A stretch of 54,424 nucleotides of DNA from Idiomarina abyssalis. GTDB taxonomy: Bacteria > Pseudomonadota > Gammaproteobacteria > Enterobacterales > Alteromonadaceae. Shown piece by piece: positions 42,453-52,201 of the stretch (the stretch's first letter is position 1; every line of letters begins with the position of its first letter). The stretch covers positions 1 through 54,424 of the forward strand of contig NZ_FPBE01000009.1 of the NCBI RefSeq assembly GCF_900116625.1, given 5' to 3'. The translations under genes were made by a program, and so were the position numbers. The notes under the pieces were generated by a model. It saw only the letters and a list, made by a program, of their open reading frames with translations. It made no database searches and was not told where the DNA came from.

Positions 42453-45311
42453 TTAGAAGCGGAAAGTTACGCTACCGAATACATAACGTCCTAGCGCATC
42501 CTGGTAACCAGCAAGAGTGTTACCGTTCAGGCTGTTAACGTCACCAACAAGAGTAGGTTCTTTATCTAACGCGTTGTTCATACCCAACAGTACAGAAACG
42601 TTTTCTGTAACGTCGAAGTTTGCGTTCAGATCTAAGTAACTAGTAGAACCTAAACCGTCGCCGATTAGCTCGTCAGTATCTCCAACATAGTCAACTGAAC
42701 CAAGGTAACGCCATTTAGCACCGACACTCCACCAGTCACCAGTACTGTATGTGAAGTTCATTGAATGGCGCCATTCAGCTTGTGGGAAACAGTCTGAGCT
42801 GATTACGCCAGCACAGTCGATTGTAGTACCAGCAAGACCAGGAACCGTTGTGGTTTCTTTTGTCATGTAGTACGTACCAGTTAAGCTGATACCTAACTGA
42901 CCGCCACCAATTTCGGTGTTGTAGTTAATGTTGGTATCGATACCAGTGTTGGTAGATTCAGCAAGGTTAACGCTGGTTGCGCTAACGTAGCCGTCTGTAC
43001 CACGCCACAAGTCACCTGATGGGCTACGGGTAATCGCATTACACCATTGTGCTTCACCAGTTTCCGCACACTGACGGATGATAAGTTCTGGTGAAATTGT
43101 ACCAATGCGGTCTTCCATCTCAATGTTCCAGTAGTCGATTGAGAAGTTGAAGTTATCAGTTGGGTTACCAACAAGACCGAAGGTTACTGTGTCAGCAAGC
43201 TCTGGATCCAAATCTGGGTTACCACCAAAGATTGCGTTGTACTGGCCTGCAGCGTTAGCTGCAACGTTTCCGTACTGACCTGAGCTCATTCCGGTGCTTG
43301 CACACTGTTCCTGAGTGTACTCAGGGCTGTCGCCGGCACATGGATCAACACCTGCCCACAAACCTATGCCCTGGGTTGCGAAAAGTTCTGCAACGTTTGG
43401 CGCACGAACTGCACGGTTGTATGTACCACGAATTTTGTAGTCGTCGTTAACCTGCCAGTCTAAACCAAGTTTGTACGCTGGCTCACCACCAGATGAACTG
43501 TAGTCAGAGTAACGGTAGCCTAAGTCAACCTGCAGGTTGTTTGCCCAGCTAGCGTCTTCAACTAACGGTACGTTGATTTCTGTGAACACTTCAGAAACGT
43601 TGTAACCACCAATTAAGCTGTCAGTTGGACCACCCTGGCCTGAAAGAGCGCCCTGCTGGTAAACTTCGTCGGCAACACGTTCGAAGTCAACTTCACGGTT
43701 TTCAACACCAAATACCGCTGCAACATTGTAGTTAGAAGAAGGCATGCTGAAGCCTGTTTCACCAGTTACGAACGCGTTAACAATACGCTGCGTTGTTAAA
43801 CCAGTCAGGATAGCTGTACCACCCAGAGCGTCTGCTGCTTCGCCAGTTACGCCTTGGTATTTGAAAACTTCATAAGGAATACAGCCTTCGCCACACTCAT
43901 CTGCGCCTGCTGCACCCAGTACTTGGGGCATACGAGGAACGTAGAAGTCGTTAATGTAAACCGATGATGACTGAGTTGAGCCATACTGGAATGATACATC
44001 GTATTCCCACATTGCGCTCAGCTCACCAGTTGCACCAGCAACGATGCGGTATGAGTTGTGCTCAAGGTTGTTAATACGAGGGCCGCCTTCTACGTTACGC
44101 TTACCAATGTAAGCCATAACCTGATCAGTATCTGCGCCGAACTGGTCACGGAACTGCTGACGCTGTCCATCGCTGAATACGTCGCTGTCTACGTCAAACG
44201 CGAAGTTCTGATAGAAAATACCAGACTGTGCGATCTGACCAGCAGTACGGTCATGCATATAGCTGGTTTCTAAATAAGGACGGAAGTTATCGTTTGCTTC
44301 ATAGTTTACGAATGAACCGAAAGTATAACGGTCATTAGGACGCATGAAGTGGTTGATTGGTGCGTAGTTATATAAGTTGTCAGTAAATGGTGCAAAGCTG
44401 CCATCTTCAGTCAATGACCAGAATACTTCTTCATCAAAGTTAGGTGAACCACCTTCAATTGGCGAGAAGAAGAAGTTAGGTACAGGAGCAGTTGAAGAAC
44501 CACCACATGCAGTACCAGCACCGTTCAATGCACAAGAAGAGTAATCGCGCTCACCCTGCAACAATTCTTCGTTAGTACGGAAAGTTGCATAGAAACTTGC
44601 ACTACCTTTACCGCCAGCAAACATGCTGCCGCCTGTAACGTCTACGGTATAAGTTTTACCGTCAACGCCAGAACCGCCTTCTGGATAGTCGTAACCAGCT
44701 TCATCCATCAAGCCTTGCATGTAGCTATTGCTGTTATCGTGCTGATAGCCTGAAGTACCTAAAGTTACTTCAAAACCTTCGATGTCTTTCTTCATTACGA
44801 AGTTAACAACACCGGCAACAGCATCAGAACCGTAAGTAGAAGAACCACCACCGGTTAATACTTCAACACGCTCGATAAGAGCTGTTGGGATTTGGTTAAC
44901 GTCAGCAGCCTGTGAATAAACACCACCTGGCTGTAAACGGCGACCGTTTACCAGTACCAAAGTACGGTTAGCGCCCAAACCACGTAAGTCAAGGTTTGCA
45001 ACGCCCGCTGCACCGTTAGCAACAAACGAGTTTTGTGCCGCTGTTTCTAGCTGCGGTAAAGTTGCCATCAGGTCTTCCACACGGGTAAAACCAGATGCTT
45101 TAACTTCTTCAGAAGAAACCATCTCTACAGGAGATGCCGTTTCTAAGTCCGTACGTTTAATACGAGAACCTGTAACCTGAATACGCTCTACTTCTTCTGC
45201 AGCCGTATCAGTATCATTTTGATTGTCTTGTGCAACTGCTAATGCAGGAAAACCTAAAGACGCAGCAACTGCTGCAGCCGTTAAGCTTTTTCGAAAGGTC
45301 ATATTTTTCAT
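42453..45311 (-). CDS. TonB-dependent receptor (large)
   Basis: A 952-residue receptor with signal peptide MTFRKSLTAAAVAASLGFPALAVAQ, TonB box region VERIQVTGSRIKRTDLETASP, plug (VEDLMATLPQLETAAQN... RTLVLVNGRRLQPGG... ERVEVLTGGGSSTYGSDAVAGVVNFV) and barrel (RAPNVAELFATQG, final VTFRF). It is close in leader and plug to the receptor at 46507, so the two are probably duplicates with different barrels. GGAG 9 bases upstream supports ATG 45311. Confidence 0.93.
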   Translation of the reverse strand: MKNMTFRKSLTAAAVAASLGFPALAVAQDNQNDTDTAAEEVERIQVTGSRIKRTDLETASPVEMVSSEEVKASGFTRVEDLMATLPQLETAAQNSFVANGAAGVANLDLRGLGANRTLVLVNGRRLQPGGVYSQAADVNQIPTALIERVEVLTGGGSSTYGSDAVAGVVNFVMKKDIEGFEVTLGTSGYQHDNSNSYMQGLMDEAGYDYPEGGSGVDGKTYTVDVTGGSMFAGGKGSASFYATFRTNEELLQGERDYSSCALNGAGTACGGSSTAPVPNFFFSPIEGGSPNFDEEVFWSLTEDGSFAPFTDNLYNYAPINHFMRPNDRYTFGSFVNYEANDNFRPYLETSYMHDRTAGQIAQSGIFYQNFAFDVDSDVFSDGQRQQFRDQFGADTDQVMAYIGKRNVEGGPRINNLEHNSYRIVAGATGELSAMWEYDVSFQYGSTQSSSVYINDFYVPRMPQVLGAAGADECGEGCIPYEVFKYQGVTGEAADALGGTAILTGLTTQRIVNAFVTGETGFSMPSSNYNVAAVFGVENREVDFERVADEVYQQGALSGQGGPTDSLIGGYNVSEVFTEINVPLVEDASWANNLQVDLGYRYSDYSSSGGEPAYKLGLDWQVNDDYKIRGTYNRAVRAPNVAELFATQGIGLWAGVDPCAGDSPEYTQEQCASTGMSSGQYGNVAANAAGQYNAIFGGNPDLDPELADTVTFGLVGNPTDNFNFSIDYWNIEMEDRIGTISPELIIRQCAETGEAQWCNAITRSPSGDLWRGTDGYVSATSVNLAESTNTGIDTNINYNTEIGGGQLGISLTGTYYMTKETTTVPGLAGTTIDCAGVISSDCFPQAEWRHSMNFTYSTGDWWSVGAKWRYLGSVDYVGDTDELIGDGLGSTSYLDLNANFDVTENVSVLLGMNNALDKEPTLVGDVNSLNGNTLAGYQDALGRYVFGSVTFRF

Positions 45312-45443
45312 GAGTAAAAACTCCCTGGAACGTTTTTATTATACCGCTTCTTTAATAGAAGCTGCTTAAAATTTAACAGGAAGTTAATAGCTTGTAAACT
45401 TTTCGTTCTAATTTTGTTGGCTTTGTTGCAAAGAGTGTTAACA

Positions 45444-45462
45444 AGGCCACAAAAAGTGGCCT
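45444..45462 (-). terminator. Possible terminator after the methyltransferase gene
   Basis: AGGCCAC-AAAAA-GTGGCCT forms a perfect 7-bp hairpin 20 bases after the methyltransferase stop, but no long U-run follows on the minus strand. It could equally be a weak structural element before the next receptor's promoter. Confidence 0.45.
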
Positions 45463-45481
45463 GCGCCATAAACAAAAAAGT

Positions 45482-46393
45482 TTACTTAAAAGCAATGACA
45501 CAATTCCCAAACACACCACTCTCAGGAAACTGTACCTGCTGCACTGTCACTTTTTTAAAGCCCGCAGCCTCAAACTGCTTTTGAGTTTCGTCCATATCAC
45601 CTAACTGTTCAGTTGCTTTCAGTAAGGTTTTGGTTCGTGCTTTGTGCGCATTTAATGAATCCATATAACCGTTAAGAACCTGGCGCGACTCTGCGTCTTT
45701 ACCTTCTGCTGCCGCATTTAACAGGTGCTTAGTAGCCGGCACAAAATTCATGGCATGAAATGATGGGTTGCGTTCATGCTTGCGAACAAACTGATTGAGT
45801 ATCTGTTGTGCCTGCAAAGCAGAACGCGGTAAGTTTTTGGGACCATGCTTTAGCAGCGCTTCTTGCAGCGGCTCCACTGATTTTTTAAGTTGCTTAATTA
45901 CAGAGGGCATTAAGTCATAAATTGCTTCACTCTTCTTATAAATAACAGACTCTTTTGAGTGAACCAGAGCAATCAACATACCGCCACGCTTTAGCTGAGC
46001 ATTGAGGTTCTTCAACCCCTCAGCCATATCCCCGTACTCCAGCCCGTAGTGAGAAACAAAGGTACCCACTTTTTTATTTGAAGCTAGCTGGAAACTCTCG
46101 TAAGGCGTATCACCCTGAAGTTTTAGCTCCGTATTAGGTGGGTTTAGTTGAGCAGAATCGATGCCCTGCACATCAAGTTTCTTGCTTTTTTCTTTTGCAT
46201 ACTCGTTTAACCATTGAACAACAGCGCCATTACCGGTACCGATGTCCACAATAGGCTGTTTCACGTCATTTTCATCCATGCGTTCGAACCAAAACTTTCG
46301 CATTTGGTAAGCGGGTAAACGTGAGCTGTCATCTAAAAAACTCGCCTTGGCACCCTTTTGCCAAAAATAACTCCACGGATTACTTTGCGTCAT
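45482..46393 (-). CDS. SAM-dependent methyltransferase, class I
   Basis: A 303-residue methyltransferase with motif I VDIGTGNG (49-56), an acidic residue in DVQGIDSAQL, and SHYGLEYGDMAEGLKNLNAQLKRGGMLIALVHS as the motif IV-VI region. The C-terminal part is helical. The substrate is not recognisable. It lies between two TonB receptors and may be an independent unit with hairpins on both sides. Confidence 0.82.
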   Translation of the reverse strand: MTQSNPWSYFWQKGAKASFLDDSSRLPAYQMRKFWFERMDENDVKQPIVDIGTGNGAVVQWLNEYAKEKSKKLDVQGIDSAQLNPPNTELKLQGDTPYESFQLASNKKVGTFVSHYGLEYGDMAEGLKNLNAQLKRGGMLIALVHSKESVIYKKSEAIYDLMPSVIKQLKKSVEPLQEALLKHGPKNLPRSALQAQQILNQFVRKHERNPSFHAMNFVPATKHLLNAAAEGKDAESRQVLNGYMDSLNAHKARTKTLLKATEQLGDMDETQKQFEAAGFKKVTVQQVQFPESGVFGNCVIAFK

Positions 46394-46458
46394 TTCCTTC
46401 CCTTATTGTTAGTTTTGTCTTAGCCGAATCATAATAACACTCTCTTATTCTGCCATAA

Positions 46459-46484
46459 AAAAACCCAGCCGAAGCTGGGTTTTT
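46459..46484 (-). terminator. Intrinsic terminator of the TonB receptor at 46507
   Basis: AAAAACCCAGC / GCTGGGTTTTT, an 11-bp stem with a four-base loop and a U-run on the minus strand, 22 bases after the receptor stop. Confidence 0.9.
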
Positions 46485-46506
46485 AAACAACTAACGTTGT
46501 CAGGCC

Positions 46507-49248
46507 TTAGAACTTCATGCTGATACGACCATACCAGTATTGACCAGCAGTGTCATAAGAAGAGTTCAAAGTATTCATATCGTTATTGTTAGTAACGTAT
46601 GGAGGCTGCTTATCAAACACGTTACGCGCACCAAGAGTAAAGGTGGTTGTTTCGCTGAAGAAGTAGTTCATCTGTACGTCATGATATACGTAGCTTCCTA
46701 CTTCGCTTGACAGATCATCCACATCGTAGTTGATGTCAGTTACGCCATCCTGGTAGCGAGTGATCCAGCTCCAGTCGAAGTCACCAATTTGGTAACCCAT
46801 AGTCAGGTTTGTACGCAACTCTGGGAATGCCGCTACACGACCACCGAAGTTGGTGTCTGCGCCGAATTTTCCAGCCAACTCAAGAGTTTCCGCACCTTCT
46901 TGCGCCAGGTATTTGTACTCATCGAGTACAGTACCGTCAACACGCAGGTTGAACATGCCGTCACCCAGGTCAGCTGCCCATTTCACATCGAAGTCAAAAC
47001 CTGAAGTTGTGAAGGTTGAGATGTTTGCAGTACCGGCAAGAATACCAGCCATGTAACCTTGAGAGTCACGGAACTCAGAACCTGAGTAACCAGGACGACC
47101 TACAGCTTCCGGACCTAAAATCAGGTCACAAGAATTCGCTGAGAAGTTTTCACTGTTGTAACACTCAGAGATGATAGCGGAAGTACTTGGCGCACCTAAA
47201 CCATCTTCAATTTCGATGTCGTAGTAATCAACTGCAACGCTGAAGTTCTCGATGAACTCTGGTTGATAAACAACACCTAAAGTGAAGCTTTCAGAGGTTT
47301 CAGGTTTCAGATCCGGGTTACCACCAACCAATGTTGAAGACTGGTTGTTGTCCAGGCTGAAGTCGCCCGGTAAGCCTTCTGATGCACAGTTGTCTTTAAC
47401 TGTCTGGCTCTGGCTACCTGTACCGTAGTCGATACATGGATCTGTGTAGCTGATGTTTGACTCAACTTGTGGTGAATACAAGTCACCGATACCTGGAGCG
47501 CGGAAGCCTTCAGCAAAGGTTGCACGAACCAATGTACCTGTAGTTGGTACGTATTCTAAACCGAATTTAGTGGTAGTTTGTGCATCAAGGAAGTCGTAAT
47601 CAGAACGACGCACTGCCGCAGACAGGTCAAGACGCTCTACGCCAGGCATACCAGCTAACAATGGAGCATTAATTTCCATGTAAGCTTCCTGAACGTCGTA
47701 AGAACCTTCAGTTGGCTCTGCTGCAACGCTGTAGATTTGGCCTAAGATTGCGCCACCGTCTGGCTGGTTCTGATATTCTTCCCAACGTTTCTCAACGCCG
47801 ACAGCCCATGAAATTGGACCTGCAGGTAAGCCAAATGAACCAGTGTCACCAGTTAAGTTAGCCATTAACTGTTTTGTCGTCGCACGATCAACTGGCGAGT
47901 TAGGAATTGTTGCGTAGTCCTGGAATTCTTGCGTGAAGGTACCTTCCTGGAACGGGTTCCACAGGCCTGGGCACTCTTCATCTGCGTCACACAGTGTTGG
48001 ATCTAACAAGTTACCGATACGCTCTGGGTTTGAGCGACCATACTCTACGCGGCTGTCAACATAGCGTGCGTAGTTGTATGAGATGTCCCATGACCAACCG
48101 TTATCCAGGTAACCTTCCAGTCCGAATACCATGCGGTAGTCAGAGAAATCCTGAGTAAATGAACGTCCGCCAGTTTCGGCCAGACGACGGTAGATGTATA
48201 GGTCTTCACCAATTGGGTTGTCAGGATGATCGCCAGCAACTGTTGGTCCCCAGAAAGTGCCTTCTGCAGCCATTAGCTGGTCAGACTGACGGTTAGTGAA
48301 ACCACCTTCCATAAATGCTGAAAGGTCACGAGTTAGCTCGTAGTTTGCAGACGCATTAATTGAGAAGATGTCCTGCGGTGTAACCATGTAGCTTGCAGGT
48401 GCAAAGTTGTAAGCGTCTTGCTGACCATCATACGGACGAATTTCGCCAGTGTTAGGGTCTACGACAAAGCTTGTACCTGCGTTGCCTGAGTTATACTGAG
48501 AGTCTTCATCAGCTGCAGACCAGTTACCGTAAGGAATAGTTGAAGAACCACCACGTACGATTTCGCCGCCAGACTCACTCAGAGGGTAGCGCGAAAAGTC
48601 GCGATCGCCCTGCCAGATAGGGTTACGGTTTTGGTACTCAAGCGCTAAAGTTACGTTGCCTTTGTCGCTGGTAGCGCCGATAACACCTGAAACTTTAGTC
48701 GTTTCGCCGTCGCCTTCACCGGTTAAGTCGTACTGAGCTGAGAACTCCGCACCTTCAAAATCTTTCTTGGTGATAAAGTTGATTACACCGGCGATAGCAT
48801 CAGAACCATAAATGGTTGATGCGCCGTCACGTAATACTTCAACACGCTCAATGTAAGCCATCGGGATTGAGTTTAAATCACCTGAAGCGTAACGACGGCC
48901 GTTGATCAAGATCAGCGTACGAGCTGAACCCAGACCACGTAAGTTAGCAGAAGCGTAACCAACAGAGCCGTTGTTTGTGTTTGAGCCGTTGTAACCACCG
49001 TTCATGGAAGGAATGTTATGGATGAACTTTTCCATGCTGGTGAAGCCTGAGTTTTCAATTGCTTCTGAATCAAAAACTGTGATTGGGCTTGCAGTTTCAG
49101 TGTCGGTGCGTTTAATACGCGAACCAGTTACCTGAATACGCTCGACATCGTTAGCTCCTGCTTCTTGCGCAGCAACTAGTGCCGGAAAGCCTAATGTGGT
49201 TGCAATAGCTGCAGCCGTTAAGCTTTTACGAAAAGTACTATTGTTCAT
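46507..49248 (-). CDS. TonB-dependent receptor (large)
   Basis: A 913-residue receptor with signal peptide MNNSTFRKSLTAAAIATTLG, TonB box region VERIQVTGSRIKRTDTETASPI, plug (MEKFIHNIPSMNGG... RTLILINGRRYASG... ERVEVLRDGASTIYGSDAIAGVINFI) and barrel (FRAPGIGDLYSPQ, final ISMKF). GGGAG at the right distance favours ATG 49248 over 49269. Both this gene and that at 42453 share the leader TCCAGGGAGT, in line with a recent duplication. Confidence 0.93.
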   Translation of the reverse strand: MNNSTFRKSLTAAAIATTLGFPALVAAQEAGANDVERIQVTGSRIKRTDTETASPITVFDSEAIENSGFTSMEKFIHNIPSMNGGYNGSNTNNGSVGYASANLRGLGSARTLILINGRRYASGDLNSIPMAYIERVEVLRDGASTIYGSDAIAGVINFITKKDFEGAEFSAQYDLTGEGDGETTKVSGVIGATSDKGNVTLALEYQNRNPIWQGDRDFSRYPLSESGGEIVRGGSSTIPYGNWSAADEDSQYNSGNAGTSFVVDPNTGEIRPYDGQQDAYNFAPASYMVTPQDIFSINASANYELTRDLSAFMEGGFTNRQSDQLMAAEGTFWGPTVAGDHPDNPIGEDLYIYRRLAETGGRSFTQDFSDYRMVFGLEGYLDNGWSWDISYNYARYVDSRVEYGRSNPERIGNLLDPTLCDADEECPGLWNPFQEGTFTQEFQDYATIPNSPVDRATTKQLMANLTGDTGSFGLPAGPISWAVGVEKRWEEYQNQPDGGAILGQIYSVAAEPTEGSYDVQEAYMEINAPLLAGMPGVERLDLSAAVRRSDYDFLDAQTTTKFGLEYVPTTGTLVRATFAEGFRAPGIGDLYSPQVESNISYTDPCIDYGTGSQSQTVKDNCASEGLPGDFSLDNNQSSTLVGGNPDLKPETSESFTLGVVYQPEFIENFSVAVDYYDIEIEDGLGAPSTSAIISECYNSENFSANSCDLILGPEAVGRPGYSGSEFRDSQGYMAGILAGTANISTFTTSGFDFDVKWAADLGDGMFNLRVDGTVLDEYKYLAQEGAETLELAGKFGADTNFGGRVAAFPELRTNLTMGYQIGDFDWSWITRYQDGVTDINYDVDDLSSEVGSYVYHDVQMNYFFSETTTFTLGARNVFDKQPPYVTNNNDMNTLNSSYDTAGQYWYGRISMKF

Positions 49249-49269
49249 TGAAATTACTCCCTGGAACAT

Positions 49270-49610
49270 TATTTTTTAGTTGCTTGATTGGCGAAAGCAA
49301 CATGAAACCGACGACGCACTTATCGTTTTTGGAAGGTGCATCGTGTTTTCGGTTACAACCTTTTAACGCCGCAGGGATTTCATTTCAATAGGAGTTCAGT
49401 TCTTTTCTTAAACCTTAAGAGCTGTTTGCCTAAGAAGTGAGCTAATAGATTATTATTAAAGCTCTTTTATTAAAAAAATTAACAATAGTTTCTACGCTAT
49501 TAACAGGTGTTTCAGGGTTGTAAAGAGCTAAAAAGTCGCGCTTTAAATTTACACATTTAGGTTACATGCTTTTCTTTAGAGTTTAGTCAAGACACCATTA
49601 AAATGTTAAA
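49270..49610. other. Intergenic region, 341 bases
   Basis: A/T-rich spacer upstream of the TonB receptor and downstream of the exonuclease gene, both on the minus strand. It should hold the receptor promoter. I see no ORF, RNA or convincing terminator in it. Confidence 0.5.
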
Positions 49611-50258
49611 TCAGCACGCCTTCTTTAAGACTGCTCTAGCATCTCGATGATCCTTTTCAGTAGAGTAACACTGCGCCAAAAAAAGCTCTGCACAAGCGAG
49701 GGTATCTGTTAGTGCGTGATGAGCATGATAGTCAGGTAAGTTATAACGCTTTCGACACGCACTCAGCGTTAGTTGGCCACCTTGAATAGGTTGCTGGGGG
49801 TTACGCTCAAGTTTGTTTTTTTCAAAAGCTAAAGTGTCGAAAACTGCCAGCGGTTTAAAAGGAATACCGTACTCCGCCTCAATATGCTTCAAAAACCGCC
49901 AGTCCATGCCTTTGTGGTGGCAAACTAATACGGCATCATTCAAAGCTCGACTTAACATACCGAACGTTTGCCTGGGCTCCGAGCTATGCAGAAAATCTTG
50001 CTGGGTTAAACCGTGGATAGTCGGGCTTTGACCTAATTCAAGCTCCTGTCCGTGAGCAAAAACATGATATTGAGCGTTGCCGTAGTGCATTACTGGCGGA
50101 TGTATAGTCATCCACGCAATCGACAATATCTGATGCTTCTTTGGATCCAACCCGGTACTTTCAATATCCAGCGCAACATACCTCAACTCTTGCCAGGGTC
50201 GTTTTAGCTTTTGCCGGCGGTCGTACCAATGAGCAAGTTTCTCTAACCATTGCGCCAT
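49611..50258 (-). CDS. DnaQ-like 3'-5' exonuclease
   Basis: A 215-residue DEDDh exonuclease. ExoI holds Asp31 and Glu33 (ALDIESTGLDP), ExoII has an Asp in HHKGMDWRFLKH and ExoIII the His-Ala-Leu-Thr-Asp set (YHAHHALTDTLACAELFL). The fold matches the epsilon-type exonucleases, but it is a stand-alone protein and not the Pol III subunit. It lies two bases after the CBS-domain gene and is probably co-transcribed; the pairing recurs beside this symporter in Shewanella and Vibrio. Confidence 0.88.
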   Translation of the reverse strand: MAQWLEKLAHWYDRRQKLKRPWQELRYVALDIESTGLDPKKHQILSIAWMTIHPPVMHYGNAQYHVFAHGQELELGQSPTIHGLTQQDFLHSSEPRQTFGMLSRALNDAVLVCHHKGMDWRFLKHIEAEYGIPFKPLAVFDTLAFEKNKLERNPQQPIQGGQLTLSACRKRYNLPDYHAHHALTDTLACAELFLAQCYSTEKDHRDARAVLKKAC

Positions 50259-50260
50259 AA

Positions 50261-52093
50261 CTAATAACCCTGGCGACTGAATTTTAAGCCTACGCCCTGT
50301 TGGGCTTCTTTAATTATCTTAAATGCGGTTTTCAATTGTCGTCTTGATAAGGTACTTAACTCATCCGGATCTATTGCGTTTTTGGGTTTATCTGTTCCCC
50401 AGACTTTTAGTTGATGATTCAACCTCAGTTGAGTCAGAAACTCCCAGGCTTCCAGCAGCGACTGGTTATCGCGTCTGTTTAGCAGATTACTACCTTTTAA
50501 AGCTGCCAGTCGTGCTGGCGTACTCGGCGATGTCAGCCCTGCCTGCAGAGAATAAATGCGGGCAATATCATTAATAAGTGCAATTCCGTAGCGCTTGATA
50601 TCAATGGTGTCACCATCATCCGTGTCTTCTGTACGCAACCGATTAAAAAGCCCAAGCGGAACACTTATTTTATTGACTAAAATAGCCAGATTTCCTAAAA
50701 ACATTTCATTCCTGGCTAAATCAGCTATTTGCTTACGATACTCCTGGTAAAACTTACCGGGGCCCACCACCGGACGACTGTCAAAGAATATCTGACAGTA
50801 CATCAGAGCCTTAGGTGTCGGACTCTCTATCCAGCTAGTAAAACGCTTTTTCCACTCATCTATTGTGCCGCGACAATCAGGGTTAGATGCCATAATATTG
50901 CCCGGGCATGATGGGATACCGCATTCATTGAGTCCCTCACAAACATACTCACCCAAACCGGCAAACCAGTCCTTTTGTTTGTCGGTTAAACCGTTACTCA
51001 ATAACAGGCCATTGTCCTGGTCGGAGCTTAACGTTTGGTCTTCCCGTCCCTGCGAGCCAAACGCGAGCCAACTGTATGCAGCCGGAGCAGCACCATTTTC
51101 TTGTTCATACAAATGTATAAGCTGGCGTGTCATACCGTCGGTAACCGACGCCATAAGACGACCCAGTATTGAGGTTTGTTTTACGCGACTGGCAAAGGTT
51201 TGCAGATAGTCCGGCAGCTTTCTAGCCTCTTCTACTAACTGCTCTTTGCTACCCGCTTTACGAATGGCACTAATAAGAAACACAGGATCACTGCGTTGCT
51301 GGCGGATTAAATCGGTAGCGGTCACCATGCCTACAGGTTGGTTTTGATCGTTAACCACAGGCAGATGATGGATGTTGCTGGAAGTCATTGTTGTCAACGC
51401 ATCCATTAATGAGCGGTTCTCATAAACAGATTCAGGTAATTGCGTCATTACTGCGGCAACTCGAACGTCAAGCGGCAAGCCTTCTGCCACAACGCGGTTT
51501 CGCAGATCTCTGTCCGTCAAAATTCCCACAAGCTGGGTATCATCTACAACCAGTACAGAGGATATACCGTTGCTGGACATCAGTTTTGCCGCTTCCTGTA
51601 CAGAAGTGTCACTGGTTAAGCTAACGGGGGGCATTGTAACGACACTACCAACGGTTTGCTCACTCCAGTCAAGCTCATCATTTTCGTCGCTTTTTTGTTC
51701 TGTTAGCAAGCGTTGTCCATGCGCGCGAATGAAGTACTGTTCGAAGGGTTTCGACACATTACGAAGACGATCGAAGGCAGACTGAGGCAAAATATAAACA
51801 ATGCCATCCTCTATCGTTTTAAGTTTATTTACTACTTCTCGACCCGATAACAACGACGGATAGCCGAAGAGATCACCACTTTCCAGACGCTCAATTAATC
51901 GTCCGTCGGCACCTCGCAAATCAAAGACCCCCGAGCGCACAATAAAAAGTGCAGGTCGCATGTCTTTCATAATTTCATTGCAGTTTTCTTCATTCATATA
52001 AACGGACTGCAATTGAGATACCGCCCAACTTCTCTGCTCTTCAGATAACGTATCAAATGGAGGGCAATCTTTTAGAAATGCATTTACTTCCAT
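50261..52093 (-). CDS. cNMP-binding / CBS / DUF294 nucleotidyltransferase-like protein
   Basis: A 610-residue cytoplasmic protein. An N-terminal cyclic-nucleotide-binding-like domain (about 1-125, SGDLFGYPSLLSG), two CBS domains (about 150-275, including GILTDRDLRNRVV and GMVTATDLIR), a DUF294 nucleotidyltransferase domain (WLAFGSQGREDQTLSSDQDNGLLL with the GS and DxD pattern) and a DUF294 C-terminal domain. It resembles regulatory proteins related to GlnD. Adjacency to the symporter suggests it senses nucleotides or energy state to control uptake (inference). Confidence 0.9.
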   Translation of the reverse strand: MEVNAFLKDCPPFDTLSEEQRSWAVSQLQSVYMNEENCNEIMKDMRPALFIVRSGVFDLRGADGRLIERLESGDLFGYPSLLSGREVVNKLKTIEDGIVYILPQSAFDRLRNVSKPFEQYFIRAHGQRLLTEQKSDENDELDWSEQTVGSVVTMPPVSLTSDTSVQEAAKLMSSNGISSVLVVDDTQLVGILTDRDLRNRVVAEGLPLDVRVAAVMTQLPESVYENRSLMDALTTMTSSNIHHLPVVNDQNQPVGMVTATDLIRQQRSDPVFLISAIRKAGSKEQLVEEARKLPDYLQTFASRVKQTSILGRLMASVTDGMTRQLIHLYEQENGAAPAAYSWLAFGSQGREDQTLSSDQDNGLLLSNGLTDKQKDWFAGLGEYVCEGLNECGIPSCPGNIMASNPDCRGTIDEWKKRFTSWIESPTPKALMYCQIFFDSRPVVGPGKFYQEYRKQIADLARNEMFLGNLAILVNKISVPLGLFNRLRTEDTDDGDTIDIKRYGIALINDIARIYSLQAGLTSPSTPARLAALKGSNLLNRRDNQSLLEAWEFLTQLRLNHQLKVWGTDKPKNAIDPDELSTLSRRQLKTAFKIIKEAQQGVGLKFSRQGY

Positions 52094-52156
52094 GAGCTGA
52101 CCTCAATGTGGAAAAGCTGATTTCAGTTTTGTGTATTAACACAACTTAGTCAATAA

Positions 52157-52182
52157 AAAGCCCAGCACTCGGGCTGGGCTTT
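52157..52182 (-). terminator. Intrinsic terminator after the symporter gene
   Basis: AAAGCCCAGC / GCTGGGCTTT, perfect 10-bp stem with a six-base loop (ACTCGG on the plus strand), 20 bases after the symporter stop. It separates the symporter from the CBS gene. Confidence 0.88.
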
Positions 52183-52201
52183 AACTGTATTATGTTATTC
52201 A

